DNA of 64,000 nt from Enterococcus alishanensis (GTDB taxonomy: Bacteria; Bacillota; Bacilli; Lactobacillales; Enterococcaceae), in NCBI RefSeq assembly GCF_019218635.1, contig NZ_JAHUZB010000004.1, forward strand, positions 248,001-312,000, written 5' to 3'. The translations under genes were made by a program, and so were the position numbers. The notes under the pieces are model-generated. The model did not search any database, was not told where the DNA came from, and saw nothing but the letters and a program-made list of their open reading frames with translations. This document shows, in pieces, positions 46,667 to 57,574 of this stretch. Position 1 is the first letter of the stretch; the number at the start of each line of letters is the position of its first letter.

Positions 46667-49264
46667 ATGAAGAAATTCCTGAAAGAAAACCGCTGGTACA
46701 TGCTGGCGAGTTTCTTGATTCCCTTAAGCTTAATGGTGATTGCTTATTTAACCATCGGTATCTATCCTGGCAGTTCTCGCAGTGTTTTAGCCAGCGATGC
46801 CTTTTCTCAATTTTCAAACTTTCATGCTAGCTTCCGTAATATGTTGTTAGGTAAGCAAGGCTTTTTTTATACTTGGAATGCCTCTTTAGGCTTAAACTAT
46901 TTATCTTTGGTATCCTATTATTTAGGTGGATTTTTTACCTCACTGGTGATCTTTTTCCCTAATAATATGATGCCTGATGCGTTATATTTTATTACTCTTT
47001 TAAAAATTGGTGCCGCTGGTTTAGCTTTTTGGTTTTATGCCAAGAATAGTTTTAAACTCAGCAATTGGAATACGGTCGCTTTGAGTGTTACTTATGCCTT
47101 GATGTCTTTTGCGATTGCCCATTCTGAAATTATTATGTGGTTAGATACCTTTGTTTATTTACCACTGATTATTTTAGGTGTCAATCGTTTAATGGATGAT
47201 AAAAAACCAAAAGTATTATTTATTTCCTATTTAATGTTATTTCTCACTAGTTATTATATGGGCTTTATGGTTGGCATTTTTTCGGTTCTGTATTATTTGG
47301 CTCGTTTGTTTACCAATTTTAAAGTGTACAAAAAAAGTATTGTTTCCTATATAATTACCTCCTTTTTAGCTGGCGGCACTTCAATGGTGATGATTTTACC
47401 GGCCATTTTAGATTTACGTGCCAATGGCGAACAGCTGACCACCATCAGTGGTTTTAAAACAGAAGCTACTAGTTGGTTTGATTTATTGGCTAAAAATATG
47501 ATTGGCGTCTATGATACGACAAAATATGGCTCAATTCCCTTTATTTATATTGGTCTCTTACCTTTAGCTTTATGTATTTTTTACTTTATCAATCGTAAGA
47601 TTCCTTGGAAAAACAAAGTGCTTTATGGCTTAGTCGGTGGATTAATTGTAGCCAGTTTTTATATCATTCCGTTAAATCTATTTTGGCATGGAATGCACGC
47701 ACCCAATATGTTTTTATTTCGCTATGCCTATTTACTTTCTTTCTTAGTCATTACGCTAGCTGCTTGGGGCTGGGAAAAATTAGATCGGCAAAATGTGCTG
47801 CAATTGGTGGCTATCTTTTTACTATTAATCGCTGCCTTCTCGATTTTTTGGGGAATTAAAGGCAAAGACTATACTTATCTGAAAACCTATAATTTTATCT
47901 TATCGATTTGCTTCTTGGGTTTATATGCACTCGTGTTTACAGGACGCTATTTCAATAAAGTCCCGGTTAAAACTGTGACACTTTTATTATTACTGATTGT
48001 TTCTTGCGAAAGTTTTATTAACAGCAATTATATGTTGCGAGGGATTTTAGACGATTGGAATTATGCTTCCCGCAGTCTTTATACTAAGCCTTCAACACCA
48101 ATTAAGACACTGGTAGATCAAACCAAGGCTGAAAATCAGTCGTTTTATCGTTTAGAGAACTTGGACCCTGTTTCCGCAAATGACGGATTAAATTATGGCT
48201 ACAGCGGTATCAGCATGTTTTCTTCTGTTCGTAATCGTCATTCGTCTGCTTATTTAAACGAATTAGGTTTTCGTTCACAAGGAACCAACTTAAATATTCG
48301 TTATCAAAACAATACTTTACTAATGGATGCTTTTACTGGAATCAAATATAATTTGGCTAAAACTGAAAACTTAGGTAAATATGGTTTCACTCAAGAAGAT
48401 GCCTCCGGCGATTATTTTTTATATGAAAATCAAAATGCTTTACCTTTAGCTTTTACCGCTGATCCATCAATTGATCAGTTGAAGAAAATGAGTAATGATA
48501 ATTTAGGCACCCAAACAAAACTTTACAACGCCTTAGCTGGTTCTGATTACACCTACTATACCTTTTTACCTATGCGTGAAATCAGTACGTCAAATGCCAA
48601 AGTATCTACGGCAGGTACGACAACGACGATTACCGCTGATGGCGATTCTGAAGGGGTTAAATCAGTTTCTTATCAAGTTTCTGTCCCGGCTAACACACAA
48701 GCTTATTTAAGCTTATATCCAACTGATTTTAGTGCTTTAGAGAGTTCGACAGCAACAGTGACTACCAATGGTCAAACTCGTGAAGCCCAAATAAATATTA
48801 CCGGTCAATACTATGATCTTGGCTACTATCAAAACGCAACCAACGTGACTTTCACTGCCAGTTTTTCCGGTACTAAATCGGTAAGTTTCCAAAGCCCACA
48901 AGTTTTAGCTTTAGACACGATGGCTTTCCAATTTGCTACTGATCAAATAAAAGAAAATGGCGTTGATTTAAAAGTCGGTAAACACAGTGCCAGTGGTTCC
49001 GTTGATATCAATCAAGCCCAAACATTAGTCACTACGATACCATACGATGAAGGTTGGACAGCCAAAATTGATGGCAAAGAAACTAAAATAAAAGCCTTCC
49101 AAGATGCTTTTATAAGTATCCATGTACCAAAAGGTCAGCATGAAATAACCTTTAGTTATCTACCAACGGGACTTATTCCAGGAATACTTATTAGTTTGGC
49201 TTCGCTAACCCTGTTCATTCTCTATCTATTCTTAAAACGACCAAAAAAAATCCGTAGAGCTTAA
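46667..49264 (+). CDS. YfhO-family polytopic membrane protein (GT-C-like)
   Basis: An 865-residue protein of the YfhO family. The N-terminal 460 residues hold about 12-13 membrane helices, with ASDAFSQFSNFHASFRNMLLGKQGFFYTWNASLGLNY in the first outer loop, typical of GT-C-fold glycosyltransferases that use lipid-linked sugars. A large extracytoplasmic domain follows (about 470-835), then a final helix and a basic end. Relatives in Bacillus and Listeria glycosylate lipoteichoic or wall teichoic acids; which polymer is modified here is unknown. Stand-alone gene, its 3' end lying in a terminator shared with truA. Confidence 0.9.
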   Translation: MKKFLKENRWYMLASFLIPLSLMVIAYLTIGIYPGSSRSVLASDAFSQFSNFHASFRNMLLGKQGFFYTWNASLGLNYLSLVSYYLGGFFTSLVIFFPNNMMPDALYFITLLKIGAAGLAFWFYAKNSFKLSNWNTVALSVTYALMSFAIAHSEIIMWLDTFVYLPLIILGVNRLMDDKKPKVLFISYLMLFLTSYYMGFMVGIFSVLYYLARLFTNFKVYKKSIVSYIITSFLAGGTSMVMILPAILDLRANGEQLTTISGFKTEATSWFDLLAKNMIGVYDTTKYGSIPFIYIGLLPLALCIFYFINRKIPWKNKVLYGLVGGLIVASFYIIPLNLFWHGMHAPNMFLFRYAYLLSFLVITLAAWGWEKLDRQNVLQLVAIFLLLIAAFSIFWGIKGKDYTYLKTYNFILSICFLGLYALVFTGRYFNKVPVKTVTLLLLLIVSCESFINSNYMLRGILDDWNYASRSLYTKPSTPIKTLVDQTKAENQSFYRLENLDPVSANDGLNYGYSGISMFSSVRNRHSSAYLNELGFRSQGTNLNIRYQNNTLLMDAFTGIKYNLAKTENLGKYGFTQEDASGDYFLYENQNALPLAFTADPSIDQLKKMSNDNLGTQTKLYNALAGSDYTYYTFLPMREISTSNAKVSTAGTTTTITADGDSEGVKSVSYQVSVPANTQAYLSLYPTDFSALESSTATVTTNGQTREAQINITGQYYDLGYYQNATNVTFTASFSGTKSVSFQSPQVLALDTMAFQFATDQIKENGVDLKVGKHSASGSVDINQAQTLVTTIPYDEGWTAKIDGKETKIKAFQDAFISIHVPKGQHEITFSYLPTGLIPGILISLASLTLFILYLFLKRPKKIRRA

Positions 49265-49279
49265 CGCTTTACGGATTTT
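49247..49279. terminator. Bidirectional terminator overlapping the 3' ends of the YfhO-type gene and truA
   Basis: A 14-base stem with one G-U pair (49247-49260 with 49266-49279) and a five-base TTAAC loop, A-run on one side and T-run on the other. The plus-strand stop codon lies in the loop (49262-49264) and the truA stop in the other arm (49269-49271). Confidence 0.92.
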
Positions 49280-50021
49280 CTGCATATTTTACTTCTGCTA
49301 AATAAAGTCCTTCTGGATGAGCAGTTGGTCCTGCTGCATTACGATCTTTTTTGGCAATAATTACTGGTATACTATCTACTGCTAAACGATCATTCCCTAT
49401 TTTCAGCAAAGTACCTGCCAAAATGCGAATCATTTTATATAAAAAACCATTACCTCGAAAAATAAAAGTCAGTTCAGTGCCATCCCCATTAACTTCCAGA
49501 TCAGCTTGGTAAATCGTGCGTACTTTATCTTCAACCGAACTACCGGAAGCACAAAAGGAAGTAAAATCATGGGTTCCTAACAAGGCTGGTAATGCCTGAC
49601 GGATTTTTTCCAAGTCCAAAGGATAAGGATAGTAAGCGGCGTAATATCTTCTGAAAGGACTACGTGGTTTTTGAATTTGTACTTTGTAATGATACGTCTT
49701 TTCTACCACATGATAACGGGCATGAAAATCCTCCGCTACACGCTCCACCGAGCGCACCGCAATGTCGTCTGGCGTTTGTGTATCTAAAGCAAAACGCAGT
49801 TTTTCCAGCGGACGCGGATCGTCATAATCAAAATGAATCACTTGTCCTAAAGCATGAACACCTGCATCTGTTCGACCAGAACCATGAATCATAATCGGTT
49901 CCCCGTGATTAATTTTCTGCAAAGTTTTTTCAAACTCCTCTTGGACAGTCCGTCCATTTGGTTGTCGTTGGAAGCCATTAAAATTGGTTCCATCATAGGC
50001 AATAATCGCTTTATATCTCAT
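49269..50021 (-). CDS. truA: tRNA pseudouridine(38-40) synthase TruA
   Basis: A 250-residue pseudouridine synthase acting on positions 38-40 of the tRNA anticodon arm. The catalytic aspartate is D52 in [38 protein letters not shown] opens the protein and [17 protein letters not shown] is the usual C-terminal motif. Follows ecfT by 33 bases as the last gene of the ECF operon. Confidence 0.97.
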   Translation of the reverse strand: MRYKAIIAYDGTNFNGFQRQPNGRTVQEEFEKTLQKINHGEPIMIHGSGRTDAGVHALGQVIHFDYDDPRPLEKLRFALDTQTPDDIAVRSVERVAEDFHARYHVVEKTYHYKVQIQKPRSPFRRYYAAYYPYPLDLEKIRQALPALLGTHDFTSFCASGSSVEDKVRTIYQADLEVNGDGTELTFIFRGNGFLYKMIRILAGTLLKIGNDRLAVDSIPVIIAKKDRNAAGPTAHPEGLYLAEVKYAENP

Positions 50022-50054
50022 AAATTCTCCTCATAAAAAAAGACTTAGTAAACG

Positions 50055-50852
50055 CTAAGTCTTCCGTAAAAATAATAAACCAACTGTAACGATTGCAAAT
50101 ATAACTACCAAAATAGAATCATTTCTGCCCCATTTTAGACGCCGATATTTTGTCCGACCTTCGCCGCCACGATACCCACGTGCCTCCATCGCCGTAGCTA
50201 ATTCTTCGGCACGATTAAAACTAGAAACAAACAAAGGAATCAGTAATGGCACAATCGCTTTAATCTTTTGAATAATACTTCCGGCACCAAAATCCACTCC
50301 ACGAGCACGCTGGGCATTCATAATCTTTTCCGTTTCATCCATTAAAGTGGGCACAAAACGCAAAGCAATCGATAACATCAAAGCAATTTCATGCACCGGT
50401 ACGTGAATTTTTTTTAACGGGTTTAATAATGATTCAATCGCATCTGACATCGACAACGGCGGTGTAGTTAAAGTCACCAAGGTAGAAGTAAAAATAATCA
50501 ACATAAAGCGGCAAAAAATGAACAAACCATTTTGAACGCCATATTGCGACAAACTAAATATACCCCACGACCAATAAATAGTACCACCACGCGTAAACAA
50601 CATCTGTAAGGCAACTGTAAAAATGATTAACCAAATTAATGGACGTACTCCTTTTAAAAAGAAGCGTAAATCAATTTTAGATAACAATACCCCGGAAATG
50701 GCTACTGCTCCTAAAAATAAAAAGCTAGGCCAAGAATTTGCTAAAAAAGCAATCGCAATAAAATAAAAACTACCTGCTAATTTCGCTCGAGGGTCCATCC
50801 GATGAATCACAGAATCTCCGGGAATAAAACGGCCAAAAATCAATTTATCCAC
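50055..50852 (-). CDS. ecfT: Energy-coupling factor transporter transmembrane protein EcfT
   Basis: A 265-residue membrane protein linking the two ATPases to exchangeable vitamin-binding S components. Two Ala-Arg-Gly coupling motifs are present ([11 protein letters not shown] and [12 protein letters not shown]). Start GTG at 50852 nine bases after AAGGGG; it overlaps the ecfA2 end by eight bases. No S component gene is nearby, so this is the shared group II module serving several vitamins (riboflavin, folate, thiamine and others). Confidence 0.94.
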   Translation of the reverse strand: MDKLIFGRFIPGDSVIHRMDPRAKLAGSFYFIAIAFLANSWPSFLFLGAVAISGVLLSKIDLRFFLKGVRPLIWLIIFTVALQMLFTRGGTIYWSWGIFSLSQYGVQNGLFIFCRFMLIIFTSTLVTLTTPPLSMSDAIESLLNPLKKIHVPVHEIALMLSIALRFVPTLMDETEKIMNAQRARGVDFGAGSIIQKIKAIVPLLIPLFVSSFNRAEELATAMEARGYRGGEGRTKYRRLKWGRNDSILVVIFAIVTVGLLFLRKT

Positions 50853-51708
50853 GATTCTTCGCCCCTTCCTCGACAATCCAATCAGCTAATTCTTCAGCTG
50901 TCAGTGGTAAATGAGCAAAGTGCGTACCATTTGTTTGCATTTTTTCTGCAAAATCCGTTGCTTGCGGCACACCTAGTTGCTTTTCCTTTAACCAATCAAC
51001 TTTTTGAAACACAACTTGTGGTGAGCCACCTTCAATCACTTGACCTTTTTCTAAAACATAAACAAAGTCAGCAAAATTTGCCACATCATCCATCAAATGG
51101 GTCACCAAAACAATGGTAATATTTTCTTCCTTGTGCAAACGCCAAAACATTTCCATCATCTCTTTACGACCAAGGGGATCTAAGCCTGCTGTTGGCTCAT
51201 CTAAGACTAAAACTTCTGGTTCCATCGCCAACACACCTGCGATGGCTACTCGCCGCATTTGCCCGCCAGAAAGCTCAAAAGGTGATCGCTCCAGATAACT
51301 TTCATCTAAACCAACTAAAGCAAGATTCTTTTTGGCTAATTCCAGTGCCTCTTCTGTACTCACACCAAAATTTTGTGGTCCAAAAGCAATATCTTTAGCC
51401 ACAGTCTCTTCAAATAATTGTGCTTCAGGAAATTGAAATACAATCCCAACTTTTTTCCGGACAGGTTTCAAATTCTTATTATCAGTCTCTGGTGTAATTT
51501 TACGATCACCAATATTAACGACACCCTCAGTTGGTTTTAATAAAACATTCAAATGCTGTAAGAGTGTCGATTTCCCACTACCGGTATGACCGACTAATGC
51601 TGTATAAGAACCTTCTTTAATCTCTAAATCAATATCATATAAAGCACGAGATTCAAAGGGTGTATTTGGTTGATAAACGTAACTTACTTTTTCAAAACGG
51701 ATGTCCAT
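50845..51708 (-). CDS. ecfA2: Energy-coupling factor ATPase EcfA2
   Basis: A 287-residue ATPase: Walker [15 protein letters not shown]-loop [11 protein letters not shown], signature [13 protein letters not shown], Walker [14 protein letters not shown] and switch VTHLMDD. The [15 protein letters not shown] start and LFEETV after the Q-loop mark the A2 type. The ATG at 51708 lies within the end of ecfA1 (25-base overlap), so the pair is translationally coupled. Confidence 0.94.
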   Translation of the reverse strand: MDIRFEKVSYVYQPNTPFESRALYDIDLEIKEGSYTALVGHTGSGKSTLLQHLNVLLKPTEGVVNIGDRKITPETDNKNLKPVRKKVGIVFQFPEAQLFEETVAKDIAFGPQNFGVSTEEALELAKKNLALVGLDESYLERSPFELSGGQMRRVAIAGVLAMEPEVLVLDEPTAGLDPLGRKEMMEMFWRLHKEENITIVLVTHLMDDVANFADFVYVLEKGQVIEGGSPQVVFQKVDWLKEKQLGVPQATDFAEKMQTNGTHFAHLPLTAEELADWIVEEGAKNRG

Positions 51709-52520
51709 AACCAGTTCATCATCCCTTCTTCATCTAAATAGCTTTCTGGTACCTGAATGCCTCGCACTTTTAAAGCTGCTTTTAATTTTTCAGGAAATGG
51801 TAAATCTAATCCTAATGACACCAGACGTGGGCCTTCAGAAAAAATTTTTTCAGGAGTTCCTTCTTGAACTAACTCGCCTTTTTGCATAACTAATATACGA
51901 CTTGCAGAGGCTGCCTCGTCAATATCATGGGTAATCGAAATAACCGTTAAATTACTTTCTTCTTTGATCTGGTGAATGGTTTCAATCACTTCCCGCCGAC
52001 CTTCTGGATCCAACATACTAGTTGCTTCATCCAAAATAATAATATCAGGGCGCAAAGCAACAACACCTGCGATGGCTACCCGTTGCTTTTGACCACCGGA
52101 CAATCTGGCAGGTTCGCGTGTTGCAAATTTAGACATCTTAACAGTTTCTAAAGCATCCTTGACTCGAATCAACATTTCATCTCGAGGAATACCTTGATTT
52201 TCTAGTCCAAAAGCAACATCATCTTCCACCGTCGCCCCAACAAATTGGTTATCAGGATTTTGAAACACCATCCCCACCATTTTTCGAATATCCCAGACAT
52301 TTTCTTCTGAGAGCAACATACCACCAACTTTAACCTCGCCCTTTTGTGGCAGATGTAAACCGTTAATTGTTTTGGCTAACGTTGATTTCCCAGACCCATT
52401 ATGACCAACGATGGCTAGCCACTCGCCTTTTTCAATCGAAAGACTAACATTTTTTAAAGCTGTAGGTAAATCTTCTTGATAACTATATTCAATTTGATTG
52501 ATTTCAATAATTGGCTCCAT
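51684..52520 (-). CDS. ecfA1: Energy-coupling factor ATPase EcfA1
   Basis: A 278-residue ATPase: Walker [15 protein letters not shown]-loop [20 protein letters not shown] (typical of A1), signature [13 protein letters not shown], Walker [14 protein letters not shown] and switch SITHDID. AAGGATAAGGTG precedes the ATG at 52520. First gene of ecfA1-ecfA2-ecfT-truA, with its own promoter after the ribosomal cluster. Confidence 0.94.
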   Translation of the reverse strand: MEPIIEINQIEYSYQEDLPTALKNVSLSIEKGEWLAIVGHNGSGKSTLAKTINGLHLPQKGEVKVGGMLLSEENVWDIRKMVGMVFQNPDNQFVGATVEDDVAFGLENQGIPRDEMLIRVKDALETVKMSKFATREPARLSGGQKQRVAIAGVVALRPDIIILDEATSMLDPEGRREVIETIHQIKEESNLTVISITHDIDEAASASRILVMQKGELVQEGTPEKIFSEGPRLVSLGLDLPFPEKLKAALKVRGIQVPESYLDEEGMMNWLWTSVLKK

Positions 52521-52560
52521 TACAGCACCTTATCCTTTTTAAATCTGTTCTTAGACTAGC

Positions 52561-52598
52561 AAAAAAGCCAACTATTTTCAATCAAGTAGTCGGCTTTT
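52561..52598 (-). terminator. Second terminator between rplQ and ecfA1
   Basis: Minus-strand stem AGCCGACT/AGTTGGCT (52595-52588 with 52573-52566), extendable by A-T pairs, followed by six T. Backs up the terminator of the L17 downstream element. Confidence 0.85.
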
Positions 52599-52599
52599 T

Positions 52600-52629
52600 A
52601 TTAAAATGCTTTTTTATACTGAATGTCAA
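52600..52629 (-). promoter_or_regulatory. Promoter of the ecfA1A2T-truA operon
   Basis: TTGACA (52629-52624), 18 bases, TTTAAT (52605-52600) on the minus strand. The expected start near 52593 falls within the 5' arm of the terminator at 52561-52598, so transcripts begun here lack part of the stem and escape it. Confidence 0.6.
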
Positions 52630-52647
52630 GACATATCATTTAGGTAT

Positions 52648-52765
52648 AAAAAAACACTTTATGATGAGAGTGTCTGCTCCTCAAATACATGAGGAGCAGA
52701 TCTGAGCTAGACTCGGAGAATCTTCTCCAACATCATAACACTCTAATTGAATCATCTATAAAGTG
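52648..52765 (-). ncRNA. L17 downstream element (L17DE) with terminal U-tract
   Basis: A 111-base multibranched structure nine bases after the rplQ stop. The outer helix pairs CACTTTAT (minus strand from 52765) with ATAAAGTG (ending 52655); inside it GAGTGT (52743-52738) pairs with ACACTC (52673-52668), and two hairpins hang from the junction: GGAGA/TCTCC (52728-52715) and CTGCTCCTC/GAGGAGCAG (52699-52674). Seven T follow. Position and shape fit the L17DE RNA known from lactic acid bacteria and Listeria, found only in the 3' region of rplQ. Function unknown; the U-tract suggests it also ends the alpha operon. Confidence 0.82.
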
Positions 52766-52773
52766 AAGAGTGA

Positions 52774-53154
52774 TTATACAAATTCTAAAACTACCATAGG
52801 GGCGTTGTCGCCGCGACGAGGTTCTGTTTTCAAGATACGAGTGTATCCACCTTGGCGATCTGCATAGCGAGGTCCAAGATCTGAAAATAGTTTTTGTAGC
52901 GCTGTTTCTACAACGATATCGTCGTTTTCTTCGCGAACATCAGCGACTTCATTACGTACAAAGCGTGCTGCTTGACGACGTGCATGAAGATCCCCGCGTT
53001 TGCCTAAAGTAATCATTTTTTCAGCTGTTGAACGAACTTCTTTCGCACGAGCTTCAGTCGTAACGATACGTTCGTTGATAATTAAGTCAGTTGTGATATC
53101 ACGCAACATCGCTTTACGTTGGCTAGATGTGCGTCCTAATTTACGATAACTCAC
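52774..53154 (-). CDS. rplQ: 50S ribosomal protein L17
   Basis: A 126-residue L17 beginning [20 protein letters not shown], with [20 protein letters not shown] near the end. Last gene of the S10-spc-alpha cluster; the L17 downstream element follows. Confidence 0.98.
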   Translation of the reverse strand: MSYRKLGRTSSQRKAMLRDITTDLIINERIVTTEARAKEVRSTAEKMITLGKRGDLHARRQAARFVRNEVADVREENDDIVVETALQKLFSDLGPRYADRQGGYTRILKTEPRRGDNAPMVVLEFV

Positions 53155-53180
53155 GTAGGTTTCCCTCCTTTGTTACAATA

Positions 53181-54119
53181 TTAATCGTCTTTACGTAGTC
53201 CTAATCCAAGATCGTGTAATTTGGCTTTCACTTCTTCAAGTGATTTACGGCCTAAGTTACGAACTTTGATCATTTCTGGTTCAGACTTGTTAGTTAATTC
53301 TTGAACCGTATTGATCCCAGCACGTTTCAAACAATTGTATGAACGTACAGACAAATCAAGTTCTTCAATGGTCATTTCTAACATTTTTTCTTTTTGCGTT
53401 TCTTCTTTTTCTACCATGATTTCGGCATTTTTCGCTTCATCAGTAAGATTTACGAAGATGTCTAAATGTTCAGTAAGAATTTTCGCAGCTAGAGACAATG
53501 CTTCTTGGGCGATGATTGAACCATCAGTCCAAATTTCCATCGTTAATTTATCAAAATCATCTCTTCGACCAACCCGAGTATTTTCAACTTGATAGTTGAC
53601 CTTACGTACAGGCGTATAGATAGAATCGACTGGAAGAACGCCAATTGGCATTTCTTCTTTTTTATTTTCGTCTGCTTGAACATAGCCTCGACCAGGTCTT
53701 ACTGTTAGACGAGCATGGAAAGTCGCGCCTTCAGCAACAGTACAGATATACAAATCTTTATTTAAGATTTCAACGTCACTATCAACGATAATATCGCCGG
53801 CAGTTACGATAGCTGGTCCAGTAATATCGATCTCAAGGGTTTTTTCTTCTTCAGCGAATAATTTCAAAGCTAGGCCTTTAATATTCAAAATGATTTGTAC
53901 GACGTCTTCTCTAACACCTTTGATAGTGGAGAATTCGTGAAGCACACCATCAATTTGGATATTGGTAATAGCCGCACCCGGTAAAGAAGAAAGTAGAATA
54001 CGACGTAGAGAATTACCTAAGGTAGTGCCATAACCTCTTTCCAAAGGTTCAACAACGAACTTGCCATAATCTCTGTCTTCATCAATTTTTGTGATTCTTG
54101 GTTTTTCGAATTCAATCAT
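53181..54119 (-). CDS. rpoA: RNA polymerase alpha subunit
   Basis: A 312-residue alpha subunit. The N-terminal dimerisation domain (about 1-230) contains [30 protein letters not shown]; after an acidic linker the C-terminal domain (about 245-312) has the UP-element-contacting [17 protein letters not shown] and [12 protein letters not shown]. Between rpsK and rplQ as in the standard alpha operon; AAAGGGG lies upstream of the ATG. Confidence 0.99.
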   Translation of the reverse strand: MIEFEKPRITKIDEDRDYGKFVVEPLERGYGTTLGNSLRRILLSSLPGAAITNIQIDGVLHEFSTIKGVREDVVQIILNIKGLALKLFAEEEKTLEIDITGPAIVTAGDIIVDSDVEILNKDLYICTVAEGATFHARLTVRPGRGYVQADENKKEEMPIGVLPVDSIYTPVRKVNYQVENTRVGRRDDFDKLTMEIWTDGSIIAQEALSLAAKILTEHLDIFVNLTDEAKNAEIMVEKEETQKEKMLEMTIEELDLSVRSYNCLKRAGINTVQELTNKSEPEMIKVRNLGRKSLEEVKAKLHDLGLGLRKDD

Positions 54120-54204
54120 TCTTAGTTTTTACCCCTTTCAAAACGAAAAGTGTCTTGTTCAATGACGTTTTCCGGTAAATCAAACTCATGTATTGGGGCA
54201 CTCA

Positions 54205-54594
54205 TTAAACACGACGGCGTTTTGGAGGGCGGCATCCATTATGAGGCACTGGAGTTACGTCACGAATTGCTGTTACTTCTAAACCAGTTGCTTGCAATGA
54301 ACGAATAGCTGCTTCACGACCAGAACCAGGTCCTTTAACAGTTACATCAACAGTTTTCAAACCATGTTCCATTGCAGCTTTAGATGCTGTTTCAGCAGCC
54401 ATTTGTGCAGCAAATGGTGTAGATTTTTTGCTTCCTTTGAAGCCTAATGCACCGGCAGAAGACCATGCTAAAGCATTTCCTTGAGCATCGGTAATCATGA
54501 CGATTGTATTGTTAAAAGTCGAATGAATATGAGCAATACCTGATTCGATATTCTTTTTCACACGGCGTTTACGATTAACTTTTTTTGCTACCAT
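54205..54594 (-). CDS. rpsK: 30S ribosomal protein S11
   Basis: A 129-residue S11, recognised by [32 protein letters not shown] and the basic end [14 protein letters not shown]. Part of the platform near the mRNA exit. Between rpsM and rpoA; AAGGAGG before the ATG. Confidence 0.98.
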   Translation of the reverse strand: MVAKKVNRKRRVKKNIESGIAHIHSTFNNTIVMITDAQGNALAWSSAGALGFKGSKKSTPFAAQMAAETASKAAMEHGLKTVDVTVKGPGSGREAAIRSLQATGLEVTAIRDVTPVPHNGCRPPKRRRV

Positions 54595-54617
54595 GAAGAT
54601 TTAACCTCCTTCACTAA

Positions 54618-54983
54618 TTATTTTTTTCTACCTGCAATAGCTTTTGCTGGGCCTTTACGGGTACGCGCATTATTTTTAGTGTTTTGTCCACGAGTTGGCA
54701 AACCACGACGGTGACGGATACCACGGTATGAACCGATTTCCATCAAACGTTTAATGTTTAAGTTCACTTCACGACGAAGATCCCCTTCAACTTTTAATTT
54801 ATCAACTTCAGCACGGATAGCGTCTTCTTGTTCATTCGTTAAATCACGAACACGAACATCTTCAGACACGCCAGCGTTGGCTAAAACTTGTTTAGCAGTA
54901 GTATTTCCGATACCGTAAATATAAGTAAGAGAAATTACTACGCGTTTTTCACGAGGAATATCTACTCCTGCAATACGAGCCAT
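54618..54983 (-). CDS. rpsM: 30S ribosomal protein S13
   Basis: A 121-residue S13 starting [21 protein letters not shown], with the helix-hairpin-helix [11 protein letters not shown] and the very basic C-terminal tail [19 protein letters not shown] that reaches the P-site tRNA. Follows rpmJ by 19 bases. Confidence 0.98.
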   Translation of the reverse strand: MARIAGVDIPREKRVVISLTYIYGIGNTTAKQVLANAGVSEDVRVRDLTNEQEDAIRAEVDKLKVEGDLRREVNLNIKRLMEIGSYRGIRHRRGLPTRGQNTKNNARTRKGPAKAIAGRKK

Positions 54984-55002
54984 ACTTAATTACACCTCCA
55001 AA

Positions 55003-55119
55003 TTATCCTTGACGTTGTTTATGTTTTGGATTTGCTGAGCAAATCACCATAACCCGTCCTTTACGACGAATTACTTTACAATGTTCACACATTGGTTTTA
55101 CTGATGGTCTTACTTTCAT
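55003..55119 (-). CDS. rpmJ: 50S ribosomal protein L36
   Basis: A 38-residue L36: [20 protein letters not shown], then [18 protein letters not shown]. The zinc site C11-C14-C27-H33 is intact (C+ form). GGAGG lies seven bases before the ATG at 55119. Between infA and rpsM as in other Firmicutes. Confidence 0.97.
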   Translation of the reverse strand: MKVRPSVKPMCEHCKVIRRKGRVMVICSANPKHKQRQG

Positions 55120-55152
55120 GATAATACCTCCTGAAGTTTTACGGAGTACAAT

Positions 55153-55371
55153 TTACTTAAAGCGATAGGTAATGCGACCACGACTCAAATCGTACGGAGA
55201 AAGTTCCACAGTCACTTTGTCGCCAGGCAGAATTCTAATGTAGTGCATTCGAATCTTTCCAGAAACGTGAGCAAGAACTTCATGTCCATTCTCTAGTTCG
55301 ACTTTAAACATTGCATTCGGCAAAGTTTCGACGACTGTCCCTTCGATTTCGATCATATCATCTTTTGCCAC
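55153..55371 (-). CDS. infA: Translation initiation factor IF-1
   Basis: A 72-residue OB-fold protein: [20 protein letters not shown], then [19 protein letters not shown]. It starts at a GTG (55371) seven bases after AAGGAGG; the frame is open upstream through the leader, but this start gives the exact family length. Has its own promoter and a folded leader. Confidence 0.97.
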   Translation of the reverse strand: MAKDDMIEIEGTVVETLPNAMFKVELENGHEVLAHVSGKIRMHYIRILPGDKVTVELSPYDLSRGRITYRFK

Positions 55372-55480
55372 GCAGAGTACCTCCTTGTTATTGTTTCGCA
55401 TTTTCACACGATAAAATGGCGGAAACCTGCAGTTCCCACCTTAATTCTTGACGTTACTTCTGTAAAGCCAGAAGTCGGAC
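55372..55480 (-). other. Folded 5' leader of infA
   Basis: Between the promoter and infA the minus strand can form ACTTCTG/CAGAAGT (about 55474-55455) and a nine-base stem GGTGGGAAC/GTTTCCGCC with G-U pairs around a five-base loop (about 55442-55420). Neither has a T-run, so they are not terminators. Confidence 0.5.
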
Positions 55481-55486
55481 TGACAT

Positions 55487-55515
55487 AGTCTATCACAAAT
55501 TAACGAACTTGGCAA
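55487..55515 (-). promoter_or_regulatory. Internal promoter before infA
   Basis: TTGCCA (55515-55510), 17 bases, TAGACT (55492-55487) on the minus strand, in the 177-base gap after adk. Would boost infA-rpmJ-rpsM-rpsK-rpoA-rplQ independently of the upstream cluster. Confidence 0.65.
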
Positions 55516-55548
55516 GAAAAACTGCATTTCAAGTCGGTAGTCAAATTA

Positions 55549-56214
<666 letters not shown>

Positions 56215-56272
56215 TCAAAGAATTTATTTAAGAAGAGACCACGGACGTTGAGGAAATCCTCAACAATGCCGT

Positions 56273-57574
56273 TTAGTCTTCGTCCATGAAACCAACATAA
56301 CGTCGTTTCAACATAAGTCCTTGTAATTGTTTTGCTGTTTCTAATGCAACCCCCACTACGATCAATAAGCTGGTACCACCTAAACCAATTGATTGAGGTA
56401 AGTCCCAAACCATTTGTGCAATGATTGGTAGTAAAGCAATTAATCCTAAGAACAATGCTCCGACTACACTTAGTCGCATTAAAATAGATGATACATATTC
56501 TTCTGTTCCTTTACCTGGTCTTACACTAGGGATGTAACTTCCTTGTTTTTGCAAGTTTTCCGCTAATTTCTCAGGGTTCACTTGAACAAAAGCATAGAAG
56601 AAAGTAAAAGCAACAATCAGAACTGTATAAATCGTCGCACCCGGTACTGTATTGTAACTAAATAAGTCTTGCAATACTGAATACCAATCTTCTGCTTGAT
56701 AACTACTTGCTAAAGCTTGCAAAATTGCATTGGGAGTTGCAATAAACGAGCTGGCAAAGATAACAGGGATAACACCAGCGGCATTTACTTTTAATGGTAA
56801 ATAACTGCTAGTAGGCGCACCGACAATTTGTTTAGTATATTGAATTGGGATTTTTCTTTCAGCTTGTTGAAAGAAAGTTACAAATACGACAATTGCAATA
56901 ATCGCGATCAATAAGACTGCGATAAAAATAATTGATTTCCATAAATCACTTTGATCAATATTAATAAAGTAACGTTCCGCAATTTCCTGAATACTTTCTG
57001 GCAATCGAGAAATGATCCCCGCAAAGATAATCATTGAAACACCGTTACCGATCCCTTTATCGGTGATTTGTTCTCCTAACCAGGTAACAAACATTGTTCC
57101 GCCAGTTAGAATAACTCCAATTGTTACAAATGTTTGAACATTTTGTTCGGGTACGAAACCATAAGATGCGAAATAGTTAAAACCAGCTGTAATACTAACA
57201 GACTGAACAAAAGCTAATACTAAAGTTAAATAGCGCGTTGCCTGATTTAACTTTTTACGACCAACTTCCCCTTGTTTTGACCACTCAACAAATTTTGGTA
57301 CGATATCCATTTGTAATAATTGAATCACGATTGATGCGGTGATATATGGTGAAACACCCATTGAGAAAATTGAGAAGTTTTGCATCGCTGAACCACTAAC
57401 CAAGTTCAACATGTTGAAAAATGGTAAATCACTCAATTGTTGCAAACCACTAACATTTACTCCAGGTACCGTAATTTGTGCACCAAGTCTAAAAACTAAT
57501 AAAATGATGATAGTGAAAAAGATCCGTGATCGAATGTCTCTAACTTTGAAAGAATCCTTTAAAAGCTTGAACAT
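56273..57574 (-). CDS. secY: Protein translocase channel subunit SecY
   Basis: A 433-residue ten-helix SecY, the core of the SecYEG channel. LGAQITVPGVN near the first helix, YITASIVIQLLQMDIVP in the plug/second helix, and the conserved cytoplasmic RPGKGTEEYVSSILMRL are seen. The ATG at 57574 overlaps the rplO stop (TAATG), so translation is coupled. Confidence 0.98.
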   Translation of the reverse strand: MFKLLKDSFKVRDIRSRIFFTIIILLVFRLGAQITVPGVNVSGLQQLSDLPFFNMLNLVSGSAMQNFSIFSMGVSPYITASIVIQLLQMDIVPKFVEWSKQGEVGRKKLNQATRYLTLVLAFVQSVSITAGFNYFASYGFVPEQNVQTFVTIGVILTGGTMFVTWLGEQITDKGIGNGVSMIIFAGIISRLPESIQEIAERYFINIDQSDLWKSIIFIAVLLIAIIAIVVFVTFFQQAERKIPIQYTKQIVGAPTSSYLPLKVNAAGVIPVIFASSFIATPNAILQALASSYQAEDWYSVLQDLFSYNTVPGATIYTVLIVAFTFFYAFVQVNPEKLAENLQKQGSYIPSVRPGKGTEEYVSSILMRLSVVGALFLGLIALLPIIAQMVWDLPQSIGLGGTSLLIVVGVALETAKQLQGLMLKRRYVGFMDED

